Below are positions 16,552 through 23,847 of a stretch of DNA of 26,612 nucleotides, one piece after another. Below the pieces are notes generated by a model, which ran no database searches, had not been told where the DNA came from, and worked only from the letters and a program-made list of their open reading frames with translations. The first letter of the stretch is position 1. The number at the start of each line of letters is the position of its first letter. This stretch comes from an uncultured Clostridia bacterium (GTDB lineage Bacteria; Bacillota; Clostridia; Christensenellales; Aristaeellaceae), in NCBI GenBank assembly GCA_947565865.1, contig CANOHT010000034.1, forward strand, positions 1-26,612, written 5' to 3'. The position numbers and the translations under genes are program-made.

Positions 16552-16581
16552 ATTATAAACACCACCCGGTAGCCGCGTCCA
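16552..16581 (-). promoter_or_regulatory. Candidate promoter of the GH172 gene
   Basis: On the minus strand TGGACG (16576-16581) and a perfect TATAAT (16552-16557) are separated by 18 bases, about 40 bases before the GH172 start. The -10 box is convincing and the -35 box weak, as expected for a promoter that needs an activator. Confidence 0.55.
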
Positions 16582-16663
16582 TGGCAGAAATTCGACTGCA
16601 TTTAACATCCATCGAACTCTTTTCATCATACCCCGGCCTTTCGCCCCGGTTTTTCCCGAATGA

Positions 16664-16692
16664 TTGCTTTTTTGAGCGAAACGACGTATACT
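16664..16692 (+). promoter_or_regulatory. Candidate promoter of the cupin-AraC regulator
   Basis: TTGCTT (16664-16669) and TATACT (16687-16692) are 17 bases apart, 36 bases before the regulator start. The same -35 sequence and spacing recur before the next regulator gene. Confidence 0.5.
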
Positions 16693-16728
16693 TTCACCAT
16701 CAACCGCAAGCCGCCGGAGGAAAGCGCC

Positions 16729-17640
16729 ATGCACCATGACAGCAACCGCTACCGCAATGACACGCTGCTGCGCATCAATCCCTACATCCGCCGGGCCTGG
16801 TATCACACCATGCCGCCGAGCTATGTCATGGCCGAGCGCGTTCTTTTTGATTACGAGCTGGTGCTGCTCAAATCCGGCCATGCCGCCATTACCGTCAGCG
16901 ACGAGCGCTATGAGGCCGGGCCGGGCGATATTTTCCTGTTCAAGCCCAGCCAGCGCCATTCCTTCACCGTGCATGGCGAACCGCTCGTCCAGCCCCATAT
17001 TCACTTTGATCTGGTTTATGATGCTCAGGTATCGGCCACGCTTCCCGTCAACTTCAAAAGCCTTCAGGCGCTATCCAGCGAGGAAGCGAAGCTGATCCAG
17101 CCTGATGTCATCCCCGACTTTTTCGAGGACTTTCCAAGCCATATCCGGCTTAACAATACCCTGTACATCGAGCAGCTGCTGTTTGACGTGATCAGCGCTT
17201 ACGAGGCGCCGCAGCTGTTCACGGAGCTGCAGCTCAAATGGCGCTTTTTGCGGCTGCTGGATCAACTGCTGTGCGAGGTTTCCTGGCAGCAGTCCAAGCA
17301 CACCATGCTCCAGGAGGAGCGGGCCCGGCAAATCAAGCTGTACCTGGAACGCCATGCTGACCGCCGCGTTGATCTGGAGGAGCTGGCGGGCACATATCAC
17401 ATCGACCGCTCCTATGTGGTGCGCTGTTTTCGCGACGCCTTCCACATGCCGCCCATCCGCTACCATCTGATTTGCCGAATCAACCGCGCGAAAACCATGC
17501 TGCTGTGCACCAATCTTCCTCTTGCCAGCATTGCCGAGCAAACCGGCTTTTCCAGTCCCCAGGATTTCAGCCGCGCCTTCCGCCGGATCATGGGCGTCGG
17601 CCCCTCGGTCTACCGAAAAAACGCCGCGGCAATGCCCTGA
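16729..17640 (+). CDS. AraC-family regulator with N-terminal cupin sensor
   Basis: The 303-residue protein has the common AraC layout. An N-terminal cupin barrel of about 150 residues (ERYEAGPGDIFLFKPSQRHS near 60-85) binds an effector. A C-terminal double helix-turn-helix occupies about 200-300 (VDLEELAGTYHIDRSYVVRC, then LASIAEQTGFSSPQDFSRAF). It acts in the cytoplasm as a sugar-responsive activator or repressor. The frame extends back to 16660, but GGAGGAA lies properly before 16729, downstream of the predicted promoter. Divergence from the GH172 gene, with about 217 bases between starts, is the classic arrangement of a regulator and its target. The effector is unknown. Confidence 0.9.
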   Translation: MHHDSNRYRNDTLLRINPYIRRAWYHTMPPSYVMAERVLFDYELVLLKSGHAAITVSDERYEAGPGDIFLFKPSQRHSFTVHGEPLVQPHIHFDLVYDAQVSATLPVNFKSLQALSSEEAKLIQPDVIPDFFEDFPSHIRLNNTLYIEQLLFDVISAYEAPQLFTELQLKWRFLRLLDQLLCEVSWQQSKHTMLQEERARQIKLYLERHADRRVDLEELAGTYHIDRSYVVRCFRDAFHMPPIRYHLICRINRAKTMLLCTNLPLASIAEQTGFSSPQDFSRAFRRIMGVGPSVYRKNAAAMP

Positions 17641-17642
17641 AT

Positions 17643-17670
17643 GCCGAGAACGCCTTGCTTTTCTCTCGGC
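17643..17670 (+). other. Inverted repeat over the -35 box of the PocR-AraC promoter
   Basis: GCCGAGA (17643-17649) and TCTCGGC (17664-17670) flank the TTGCTT -35 box, starting two bases after the preceding stop codon. No T run follows, so a simple terminator is unlikely. It may be an operator or an RNA hairpin that ends the upstream message. Confidence 0.4.
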
Positions 17671-17683
17671 GGTTCGATATAAT
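17655..17683 (+). promoter_or_regulatory. Promoter of the PocR-AraC regulator
   Basis: TTGCTT (17655-17660) and a perfect TATAAT (17678-17683) are separated by 17 bases. The predicted transcript begins near 17690, about 54 bases before the start codon. Confidence 0.65.
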
Positions 17684-17743
17684 AGCTATGATGTACATAA
17701 TGATGGAAGATCGTTGAATTGAGGCAGGGAGGGACGCGGCACC

Positions 17744-18655
17744 ATGACGCTCAGCGATATGATTGCCCGATTTGAGGACGTTTTCCATGTACATGTCTGT
17801 GTCCACGATGTATCCGGCATCACCAACTACAACAGCAAGCTGTACCTGGAATACAGCCGGAAGTCCCACAGCTGCGAATACTGCACCCAGGTCAAGGCGC
17901 TGATGAGCGCCAGCACCTGTATGAGGCAAAAGCAGATCGTCATGCGGCGGCTGCGCATCCTCAAGGGACAGCCGTTTTTCGGCACCTGCTACATGGGCGT
18001 CAGCGAATACATCCTCCCGGTCATGCGCGGCAATCGGCTGCTGTGCGTCATCTTTGTCAGCGGCGCGTCGCGGGAGGATCTGCCCACGGCGGCGGCAAAG
18101 CGACGCCATACCCTGGGCGATGAGCTGAAGGACGCCCTCCAGAACGAATACGCGGCCTTTTGCAGGCAGCGGGCCACCACGCGCTCCATCCTCAAGCTGC
18201 TGGCGGAGCTCCTGGCTGATACCATCCTGGAAAACAGCAGCAACATGATCGCGGAGGCGAACGGCGGCCATGACGGACGCACGGCCTGGCAGGTCATCAC
18301 GCCCGTCAATTCCCAAATCCGCAATTCATGGCTGACCACCGACCTGCTGCCCTATATTCAGGAGAACTATCGCAGCAAGCTCAGCCTGCGGATGCTCTCC
18401 GATATGTTCTTTATTACCCCGGAATACCTGTGCCGCATCTTCTCCCGCCAGATGGGCTCCACCATGACCAAATACGTCAATCAGCTGCGGCTCCGCCACG
18501 CCTCCATCCAGCTGACTTCCACCACCAAAAGCATCGCGCAGATCGCCATGGATGTCGGCATTGACGATGTGAACTACTTCTACCGTCTCTTCAAAGCCCA
18601 ATATGGCATGACCGCCCGGGCCTATCGGGAAAAATACGCCGAATCCCGCCATTAG
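17744..18655 (+). CDS. PocR-domain AraC-family regulator
   Basis: The 303-residue protein has an N-terminal PocR-like ligand domain (about 1-110: VHDVSGITNYN, then a cysteine cluster, then TCYMGVSEYILPVMRGNRLL and VIFVSG). A C-terminal AraC domain occupies about 200-300 (LSLRMLSDMFFITPEYLCRI, then SIAQIAMDVGIDDVNYFYRL). PocR domains are one-component sensors of small metabolites, first described for propanediol in Salmonella. Cys44, Cys47, Cys59 and Cys82 could bind a metal or sense redox state. The start follows GGGAGGGA. Its promoter resembles that of the preceding regulator, and a clean terminator ends the gene. The likely targets are the downstream oxidoreductase and importer 2, from position only. 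Confidence 0.87.
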   Translation: MTLSDMIARFEDVFHVHVCVHDVSGITNYNSKLYLEYSRKSHSCEYCTQVKALMSASTCMRQKQIVMRRLRILKGQPFFGTCYMGVSEYILPVMRGNRLLCVIFVSGASREDLPTAAAKRRHTLGDELKDALQNEYAAFCRQRATTRSILKLLAELLADTILENSSNMIAEANGGHDGRTAWQVITPVNSQIRNSWLTTDLLPYIQENYRSKLSLRMLSDMFFITPEYLCRIFSRQMGSTMTKYVNQLRLRHASIQLTSTTKSIAQIAMDVGIDDVNYFYRLFKAQYGMTARAYREKYAESRH

Positions 18656-18695
18656 GCCCAAACGCCGCCCCGATCGAAAAGGCCGCATTTCCCCC

Positions 18696-18729
18696 AATAA
18701 GCACAAGAGCAATCCTGTGCTTATTTTTT
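18696..18729 (+). terminator. Intrinsic terminator of the PocR-AraC gene
   Basis: A perfect ten-base-pair stem (18696-18705 with 18716-18725) with a ten-base loop is followed by a T run on the plus strand. Confidence 0.9.
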
Positions 18730-18763
18730 GTTAATATCGTACAGACGTCGCTCCTTCCATGTA

Positions 18764-18772
18764 TGATATAGT
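18764..18772 (+). promoter_or_regulatory. Extended -10 promoter of the FAD oxidoreductase gene
   Basis: TGATATAGT fits the extended -10 pattern TGnTATAAT with one mismatch and lies 24 bases before the start codon. No acceptable -35 box is present, which suggests activator dependence. The same nine bases occur before importer operon 2. Confidence 0.5.
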
Positions 18773-18796
18773 GAAAGCACGGAAGGAGCTGATCCG

Positions 18797-20131
18797 ATGA
18801 TTCCCTATGCCAAGAACCTGACCCTCCATGAGGATTATGATATCATCGTCGTGGGCGGAGGCCCTGCCGGATGCGCCGCGGCGGCAGCCGCCGGCCGCGA
18901 GGGCTGCAAAACGCTGCTGATCGAAAGCAGCGGTGCGCTGGGAGGCATGGGCACCCTGGGCCTGGTTCCCGCCTGGGCGCCCTTTTCCAACCAGGAGCAG
19001 GTGGTTTACCGTGGTATCGCCTCCGAATTGCTGGAGGCCTCCCGCCATGATCTCCCCCATGTGCGCTCCCGGAAGGACTGGCTCAACTGGGTGCCCATCG
19101 ACCCCGAGGCCCTCAAGCGACACTACGACGACCTGATGGAAGCCCACCATGTTACGGTGCGGTTTTACACGCTGGTGGTGGACGTTCTCAGCGAAAACGG
19201 CCATGTGACCGGCCTGGTTGCCGCCAGCAGGGACGGTCTGTCCGTTTTTCGCGCCCCCGTTTATGTGGACTGCACAGGAGAGGCGGACATTGCCGTGGGC
19301 GCGGGCGCTCCCTACGCCAAGGGCGCGGAGGGCAGCGGCGAGCTTCAGCCGGCCAGCCTTTGCTTCATCCTCACCAACGTGGATGAGTACGCCTACCTGA
19401 CCGGCCCCAACCTGCATCCGCAGAACCCCGACAGCCCCATCTACCGCATCGTCCATGACGGCAAGTACCCGCTCATCCCCGATACGCATCTTTGCCAGAA
19501 CTTGATTGGGCCCCGCACCGTGGGCTTCAACGCCAGCCATCTGTGGGACGTGGACAGCAGCGACCCCGCCAGCCTGTCCAGAGCCCAGCGGGAGGGGCGG
19601 CGCATCGCCAAGGCCCTGCGGGACGCCCTGGCGGAATATGTGCCCGCGGCCTTCGCCAACGCCCAGCTGATTGAGACCGCGGCAGCCGTGGGCATCCGGG
19701 AAGGCCGGCGGATTCAGGGAGAATATGTTCTCCGCGTGGAGGACTATCTGGCCCGCCGGGATTTCCCGGATGAAATCGGCCGCAACTGCTATTACCTGGA
19801 CGTCCATCATGACAAGGCCCACGTTCAAGAAGCCATCGACAACCCGGAGGCCCGCCGCGCCCGGGATCAGCGCTACGGCAAGGGCGAATCACACGGCATA
19901 CCCTATCGCTGCCTCCTGCCTCGCCAGGTGGACAACGTGCTGGTCGCCGGTCGCTGCATCAGCACCGATCGGCTGGTTCAGGGCAGCACCCGGGTGATGC
20001 CCGTCTGCCTGGTCACAGGTGAAGCCGCCGGTCTGGCCGCCGCCATGAGTCTGCCCAACGGACGGCCCGCCGGGGTGGATACCGATCAGCTTCGCGAAAA
20101 GCTTCGGACCTATGGCGCCTACATCCATTAA
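18797..20131 (+). CDS. FAD-dependent oxidoreductase (FAD_oxidored family)
   Basis: The 444-residue cytoplasmic enzyme carries an N-terminal Rossmann dinucleotide motif GGGPAG at residues 20-25 followed by LLIESSGALGGMGTLG, and the second FAD contact YVDCTGEADIAVGAGA at about 156-171. The C-terminal part has CLLPRQVDNVLVAGRCIS and VMPVCLVTGEAAGLAA, which place it in the FAD_oxidored (PF12831) group. Members are common in sugar-use loci, but their substrates are mostly unknown. It might oxidise a sugar or sugar acid released by the nearby hydrolases. The gene has its own promoter and is not tightly coupled to importer 2, which begins 216 bases later. GGAAGGAG precedes the start. Confidence 0.88.
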   Translation: MIPYAKNLTLHEDYDIIVVGGGPAGCAAAAAAGREGCKTLLIESSGALGGMGTLGLVPAWAPFSNQEQVVYRGIASELLEASRHDLPHVRSRKDWLNWVPIDPEALKRHYDDLMEAHHVTVRFYTLVVDVLSENGHVTGLVAASRDGLSVFRAPVYVDCTGEADIAVGAGAPYAKGAEGSGELQPASLCFILTNVDEYAYLTGPNLHPQNPDSPIYRIVHDGKYPLIPDTHLCQNLIGPRTVGFNASHLWDVDSSDPASLSRAQREGRRIAKALRDALAEYVPAAFANAQLIETAAAVGIREGRRIQGEYVLRVEDYLARRDFPDEIGRNCYYLDVHHDKAHVQEAIDNPEARRARDQRYGKGESHGIPYRCLLPRQVDNVLVAGRCISTDRLVQGSTRVMPVCLVTGEAAGLAAAMSLPNGRPAGVDTDQLREKLRTYGAYIH

Positions 20132-20240
20132 GCGCGAAAACTCAAGGATAGAAAACGGTTCAAATCCCACCAGAAGAAACAAAGGTCAATTTTATGCTTT
20201 GTTTATGTCAAGAATGTGTGCCCGTTTTGTTCAGTCCTCA

Positions 20241-20249
20241 TGATATAGT
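20241..20249 (+). promoter_or_regulatory. Extended -10 promoter of importer operon 2
   Basis: TGATATAGT repeats the element before the FAD oxidoreductase gene. The hexamer TATAGT (20244-20249) predicts transcription from about 20256 and a 90-base leader. No good -35 box is seen. Two TTTGTT stretches (20198-20203 and 20226-20231) lie upstream and could be part of an activator site. Confidence 0.5.
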
Positions 20250-20347
20250 AAAGACAAGCTAAGCATAGCGCTCCGGCATCACCGATCATGCTACAAGACC
20301 ATTTGCATTACAGTCAGCCCTTAACCTTTCCAAAGGAGATGACAACG

Positions 20348-21241
20348 ATGGTTTCAGCTCATAGCAAGCATCACGGCATCCGCGCCAGCGCGGGCGATAG
20401 GGCCGTCAGCACAGTGGCGCATATCATCACGGGCCTGTTCGCTCTCATGTGCTTTGTGCCCTTCCTGCTGGTGGTGATTTACTCCTTTACGCCTTACGAT
20501 TTGTACCTGAAGAATCACTTTGACTTCTTTCCGGAGCGCCTGACCCTGGACGCCTACCGCATGGTGCTGAACTATCGCTATATCTGGACAGGCTACCAGA
20601 ACACCCTGTTCATCACCCTGGTGGGTACGCTGCTTTCCATGGTGCTGCTGGTGCTGACGGCCTACCCGCTGACAAAAAACAAGCTCAAGGGCCGCAACCT
20701 GATGATGTCCCTGTGGATCATCACCATGTTCTTCTCCGGCGGCATGATTCCCGACTATATGCTCATGCGCAGCCTCAAGCTCACCAACAGCCTGTGGAGC
20801 CTGATTTTTTCTTCCCTGCTGGGCTGCTACAACCTGGTGCTGATGAAGAATTATATCAAAGGCCTGCCCGGATCGCTGGAGGAGGCGGCGCTGATCGACG
20901 GCGCCAACGAGGTACAGATTCTCTTCAGGATCATCCTGCCCCTGTGCCTTCCGATCCTGGCGACGCTGGGTCTGTTCACCGCCGTGGGCTACTGGAACAG
21001 CTACTTCAGCGCCATCATCTACATCACCAAGCGGCCCATGTGGCCTTTGCAGCTGGTGATGCGTGAGCTGCTCTTTGAATCCGGCGTCAACGAGATGACC
21101 GCTTTGGACGAGCGCGTTTCGACGCCCTTCCTGCTGAAGATGGCCTCCATTGTCGTCGCCAGCGTACCGATCATGTGCGTCTACCCCTTCCTCCAGCGGT
21201 TTTTCATGACCGGTCTGGTGCTGGGCGGCGTCAAGGAATAA
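20348..21241 (+). CDS. Sugar ABC importer permease 2, LplC/UgpE type
   Basis: This 297-residue permease with six membrane segments belongs to the LplC/YtcP group. Landmarks are FVPFLLVVIYSFTPYDLYLK, TMFFSGGMIPDYMLMRSLKL, the ATPase-coupling loop EAALIDGANEVQILFRIILP and the C-terminal RFFMTGLVLGGVKE. It resembles the corresponding permease of importer 1 but is clearly different, so the two systems are old paralogues. The frame is open from 20288, but AAAGGAG lies nine bases before 20348. In this operon the C-type permease precedes the B-type permease, the reverse of importer 1. Confidence 0.93.
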   Translation: MVSAHSKHHGIRASAGDRAVSTVAHIITGLFALMCFVPFLLVVIYSFTPYDLYLKNHFDFFPERLTLDAYRMVLNYRYIWTGYQNTLFITLVGTLLSMVLLVLTAYPLTKNKLKGRNLMMSLWIITMFFSGGMIPDYMLMRSLKLTNSLWSLIFSSLLGCYNLVLMKNYIKGLPGSLEEAALIDGANEVQILFRIILPLCLPILATLGLFTAVGYWNSYFSAIIYITKRPMWPLQLVMRELLFESGVNEMTALDERVSTPFLLKMASIVVASVPIMCVYPFLQRFFMTGLVLGGVKE

Positions 21242-21259
21242 GAAAGGAGGCACAAGGCT

Positions 21260-22210
21260 ATGCAGCGTCAGCAAACGATTCAGCCGGCCCTGAATACCAG
21301 AACCCGTTTTGATCTCAAGTATTTCCTGCGGCACAAGTGGCTGTACCTGATGTGCGTTCCGGGGCTGATTTATCTGCTGATTTTCAAATATGTGCCCATA
21401 TACGGCGTCGTGATGGCCTTCCAGGATTTCAGCTTCAAAAAGGGCCTGTTCGGCAGCCCTTTCAATCACTTCGCCAATTTCCGGGAGCTTTTTGGCAGCA
21501 GCATGTTCTACAACGTCTTCCGCAACTCCATTTCTCTGTCCCTGCTGCGGCTGATCTTCTCCTTCCCCGTTCCCATCATCATGGCGCTGCTGCTCAACGA
21601 GGTCAGCCACCGCGCCTTCAAGCGCACCGCGCAGACGCTGATGTACCTGCCTCACTTCCTGTCTTGGGTGGTGCTGGGGGGCATTGTCACCAACATGCTG
21701 AGCATGTCCGAGGGCCTTGTGAACGAGGTCATCGTCATGCTGGGCGGGGAAAAGATCAACTTCCTCGGCTCGGCGGACTGGTTCCGGGGCGTCATCATCG
21801 GCAGCCACATCTGGAAGGAGGCGGGCTGGGGCACCATCATTTACCTGGCCGGGCTTTCTGCCATCAACCCCGAATACTACGAGGCCGCCACGGTGGACGG
21901 CGCCAGCCGGCTGCAAAAGCTGTGGTACATCACCCTGCCCAGCATTTCCGGCACCATCGTCATCATGCTGATCCTGGCCATCGGCGGTATCATGAACAAT
22001 GGCTTTGAGCAGATCTACCTGTTCAAAAACACGCTGAACCAGTCCGTGGCGGAGGTTTTCGAAACCTATGTGTACCAGATCGGCATCGCGGGCGGTCGAT
22101 ACTCCTACTCCGCCGCGGTGGGCCTGTTCAAAAACGTGGTGGCCGCGACCCTGGTCTTCGGTAGCAACATGCTTGCCCAAAGGCTGGGCCAGCCCTCCTT
22201 CTACGAGTAA
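21260..22210 (+). CDS. Sugar ABC importer permease 2, LplB/UgpA type
   Basis: The 316-residue partner permease of importer 2 has six membrane segments. It opens with the LplB-type stretch LYLMCVPGLIYLLIFKYVPI and has the coupling loop EAATVDGASRLQKLWYITLP at about residues 212-231. GGAGG lies nine bases before its ATG, 18 bases after the stop of the first permease, so both belong to one message. With the next gene it forms an importer lacking its own ATPase. Substrate class is inferred as a glycan fragment. A stem-loop follows the stop and separates it from the binding-protein gene. Confidence 0.93.
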   Translation: MQRQQTIQPALNTRTRFDLKYFLRHKWLYLMCVPGLIYLLIFKYVPIYGVVMAFQDFSFKKGLFGSPFNHFANFRELFGSSMFYNVFRNSISLSLLRLIFSFPVPIIMALLLNEVSHRAFKRTAQTLMYLPHFLSWVVLGGIVTNMLSMSEGLVNEVIVMLGGEKINFLGSADWFRGVIIGSHIWKEAGWGTIIYLAGLSAINPEYYEAATVDGASRLQKLWYITLPSISGTIVIMLILAIGGIMNNGFEQIYLFKNTLNQSVAEVFETYVYQIGIAGGRYSYSAAVGLFKNVVAATLVFGSNMLAQRLGQPSFYE

Positions 22211-22213
22211 ACC

Positions 22214-22238
22214 GTATATCGCCGCCTCGGCGGTGTAT
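22214..22238 (+). other. Intercistronic stem-loop before the binding-protein gene
   Basis: An RNA hairpin of about eleven pairs, including some G-U pairs, and a three-base loop (GCCG, CCU, CGGC at its tip) starts four bases after the permease stop. No T run follows. Such elements often stabilise the downstream message so that binding protein outnumbers permease. Confidence 0.5.
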
Positions 22239-22266
22239 ATAAAATCAGAAAGGAAGTCGATTTTCC

Positions 22267-23769
22267 ATGAAAAAATTCCTGGCTCTTCTTCTGGCCTGCG
22301 CGATGCTGATCGGCTGCGCCTCCGCCCTGGCGGATGACGCGATCACGCTGACCGCCATCCTTCGTCTGCCCGCCGCCTTCATCGTCGAGGATAATCCCGT
22401 CATTGCCGCCTGGGGCGAGCGCACCAACACAGCCTTTGAAATCGAGGCCCCGCCGGTAAGCAACTACATGGATCGCCTGCAGGTGGTCATGGCCTCCGGC
22501 GAAGCGCCCGACCTCATCCACATCCAGAACCTGGACAGCAATTTCCAGCAATGGAGCCGCGACGAGCTGCTGCTCGACCTGACCCCCTACTTCAACGCCG
22601 AGACCATGCCCAACGCCTTCGCCGCACTGACCAGCGACGACCTGGCCAGCTGCTATGTGGACGGCAAGCTCTACGCGCTGCCCCGTGTGCAGGCCAAGCC
22701 CCTGGACGCCATCATCTACCGCGGCGACTGGCTGGAAAAGCTGAACCTGAGCGTACCCACCACCCCCGAGCAGTTTGCCGAGGTGATGAAGGCCTTTGCC
22801 ACCATGGACCCCGACGGCAACGGCCAGAACGACACCTACGGCACCAGCCTGCGCGATCTGGAGGATCGCAACCTGATCTTCGGCTTCGGCCTGAAGCCCA
22901 CCTCCGTGCCGGGCGAGGATGGCACCTACTCCCTGATGGCTTCCACCCAGGCTTATGAAGACTACCTGACCTGGCTGCGCGACATGTACGCTGCGGGCTC
23001 CATCGATCCTGAGTGGTATCTGAGCCAGTCCTACGAGGATCAGGACAAGTTCTACGCCGGCCAGATCGGCGCCATCTACACTGCCACCACGCTGAATCAC
23101 CTCAATTCCTTCAGCAACAACGAGACCTTCAAGGCCGCCAACCCCGACGGCTATCTGGTGGCCGGCCCCTCCCTGTCCGCCATGGCCGAGGGCGTGCTGG
23201 ATGTGTACTATCCCCCGCAGATCTGGGGCGCCCATGCCATCAGCACCGACAGCCAGAACATCGAGCAGGCCATCAAGGTGCTGGATGATGGCTACACCGC
23301 TGAATGCGCCACGCTGCTTTTCGCCGGCGTGGAGGGTGTGACCTATACCTCTCTGGATCCCGAAACCCGCGTGCTCACCGCCACCGAGGAGCAGACCGCC
23401 CTGCGCAGCAACGTATACAGCTCCTCCTACCTGAGCATCACCTACGCCATGCCCGATAAGTCCATGGTCATCTCCGGCGGCACCAGCGCCACCGAGGAAG
23501 AACTGGCCCGCTGGCTCAAAGCCAACGACGAGATCGCCGCCGTGACCCGCCGCGTTTCCTATCTGGGCGAAGGCTCTCTGCCCGGCATCTCTGACGAGAA
23601 CACCAAGCTGGTCAACTCCGGCATTACCAGCGAGTTCTCCGAGATGCGAACCAAGTACATCTGCGGTCAGATCGACCGGGATGAGTTCCACAGCTTCATT
23701 CAGGACAAGTACCTGCCCGCCTACGCCGATTACATGACCTTGGTCAGCGAGAGCGGCATCAACAAGTAA
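22267..23769 (+). CDS. Lipoprotein solute-binding protein of importer 2
   Basis: The 500-residue protein starts with a signal peptide ending in a lipobox (MLIGCAS, cysteine near residue 17), so it should be lipid-anchored on the outer face of the membrane. The body fits LplA-type sugar-binding proteins: APDLIHIQNLDSNFQQW, LYALPRVQ, ATMDPDGNGQNDTYG near residue 180, and a C-terminal RDEFHSFIQDKYLPAYADYM. It feeds the two permeases encoded before it. GAAAGGAAG precedes the start. It differs from the binding protein of importer 1, which has no lipobox. The two share the family fold but little local sequence, which suggests different ligands. Confidence 0.92.
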   Translation: MKKFLALLLACAMLIGCASALADDAITLTAILRLPAAFIVEDNPVIAAWGERTNTAFEIEAPPVSNYMDRLQVVMASGEAPDLIHIQNLDSNFQQWSRDELLLDLTPYFNAETMPNAFAALTSDDLASCYVDGKLYALPRVQAKPLDAIIYRGDWLEKLNLSVPTTPEQFAEVMKAFATMDPDGNGQNDTYGTSLRDLEDRNLIFGFGLKPTSVPGEDGTYSLMASTQAYEDYLTWLRDMYAAGSIDPEWYLSQSYEDQDKFYAGQIGAIYTATTLNHLNSFSNNETFKAANPDGYLVAGPSLSAMAEGVLDVYYPPQIWGAHAISTDSQNIEQAIKVLDDGYTAECATLLFAGVEGVTYTSLDPETRVLTATEEQTALRSNVYSSSYLSITYAMPDKSMVISGGTSATEEELARWLKANDEIAAVTRRVSYLGEGSLPGISDENTKLVNSGITSEFSEMRTKYICGQIDRDEFHSFIQDKYLPAYADYMTLVSESGINK

Positions 23770-23787
23770 TTCCTGCATCAATAGACC

Positions 23788-23824
23788 GGGGGCGGGGGGA
23801 GCGCAAATTCGCCCCGTCCCCTTT
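23788..23824 (+). terminator. GC-rich hairpin after the binding-protein gene, possibly a leaky terminator
   Basis: GGGGGCGGGG (from 23788) pairs with CCCCGTCCCC (23812-23821), followed by only TTT. It is a strong stem with a weak T run. Because the esterase and GH130 genes have no visible promoter of their own, partial read-through is the likely role. Confidence 0.5.
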
Positions 23825-23847
23825 GATCGTAAGGAGGCCGCACTGCC

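Noticed and set aside
20354..22180. 608-codon minus-strand frame opposite importer 2 permeases
   Set aside because: An antisense shadow of two clear permeases with no membrane or domain signature of its own.
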